From: Rhizobium sp. AQ_MP
GTDB taxonomy: Bacteria; Pseudomonadota; Alphaproteobacteria; Rhizobiales; Rhizobiaceae
Length of the DNA: 64,000 bases
Assembly: GCF_014237835.1 (NCBI RefSeq)
Contig: NZ_JACJVI010000006.1
Span: 1 to 64,000 of the forward strand
Reading direction: 5' to 3'
The notes beneath the pieces were generated by a model. It had not been told where the DNA came from. It did not search any database and worked only from the letters and a program-made list of their open reading frames with translations. A program made the translations under genes and the position numbers. The first letter of the stretch is position 1. Every line of letters begins with the position of its first letter. Positions 63,935 through 64,000 of the stretch are shown here, piece after piece.

Positions 63935-64000
63935 TTACTTCGCCGCGAGGAAATCGCCCACTTCGAGCAGGACGAATTCGTTGTCGTCGGCTTTATCCAG
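63935..64000 (-). CDS. C-terminal end of an unidentified protein
   Basis: A minus-strand frame open to the window edge ends with TAA at 63935. The 21 visible residues end in VLLEVGDFLAAK. Nothing contradicts a coding stretch, and the convergent hairpin beyond its stop supports a gene end, but the piece is too short to name a family. Confidence 0.45.
   Translation of the reverse strand: MDKADDNEFVLLEVGDFLAAK

Overview
The window is a gene-dense, GC-rich stretch of chromosome from an alphaproteobacterium, most likely Rhizobiaceae (Rhizobium/Agrobacterium-like). The pointers are a DUF2232 membrane protein between rpsR and rplI, an HdaA-type DnaA regulator, a choline-sulfatase/ChoX/LysR group, an Omp31-like porin and the gene order lptD-lptG-lptF / pepA-holC. 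Species cannot be fixed from the sequence alone. No rRNA, tRNA, insertion sequence, prophage or CRISPR array was seen.

Layout. 1-5.7 kb: end of azlC and azlD (branched-chain amino acid export), dnaB, then a MarR-MFS-HlyD drug efflux operon. 5.8-9.5 kb: rpsF-rpsR-DUF2232-rplI on the minus strand and a Ca2+/Na+ antiporter gene broken by a 7-bp tandem duplication. 9.6-17.5 kb: an aldo/keto reductase, then fatty-acid and envelope genes fabD-fabG-acpP-fabF-mltG-yicC-gmk. 17.5-23.4 kb: choX-betC, a divergent LysR regulator and a NIT-domain chemoreceptor. 23.4-31 kb: lptF-lptG-lptD-surA-like-pdxA-ksgA, an outer-membrane biogenesis operon read on the minus strand. 31.2-35.6 kb: pepA-holC, a prolyl oligopeptidase, and a degenerate second copy of the holC 3' end.

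35.7-43 kb: a second chemoreceptor, an ABC-F ATPase, a GGDEF protein with a destroyed active-site motif, DinB and GST proteins, and ndk. 43.1-45.2 kb: a small locus of a lipoprotein, a CGNR zinc-finger regulator and a lone LivH-type permease around a 32-bp operator-like dyad. 45.1-49.4 kb: pgsA-moaD-moaE and a pteridine-reductase-like SDR with uvrC. 49.7-55.5 kb: an outer-membrane barrel protein, GST, RNase T2-like protein, rlmJ, a solitary molybdopterin oxidoreductase and a NUDIX hydrolase. 55.5-64 kb: purM-purN, a PerM/AI-2E-type permease, hdaA, ppk-ppx, a small exported protein and the tail of an unidentified gene.

Most of the window is housekeeping. The accessory pieces (drug efflux operon, antiporter and aldo/keto reductase, choline-sulfate block, peptidase/chemoreceptor block, CGNR locus) sit as insertions between conserved neighbours. 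I found no clear new multi-gene defence or mobile system. The strongest leads are the frameshifted antiporter, the holC remnant, and the CGNR/permease locus with its large palindrome.
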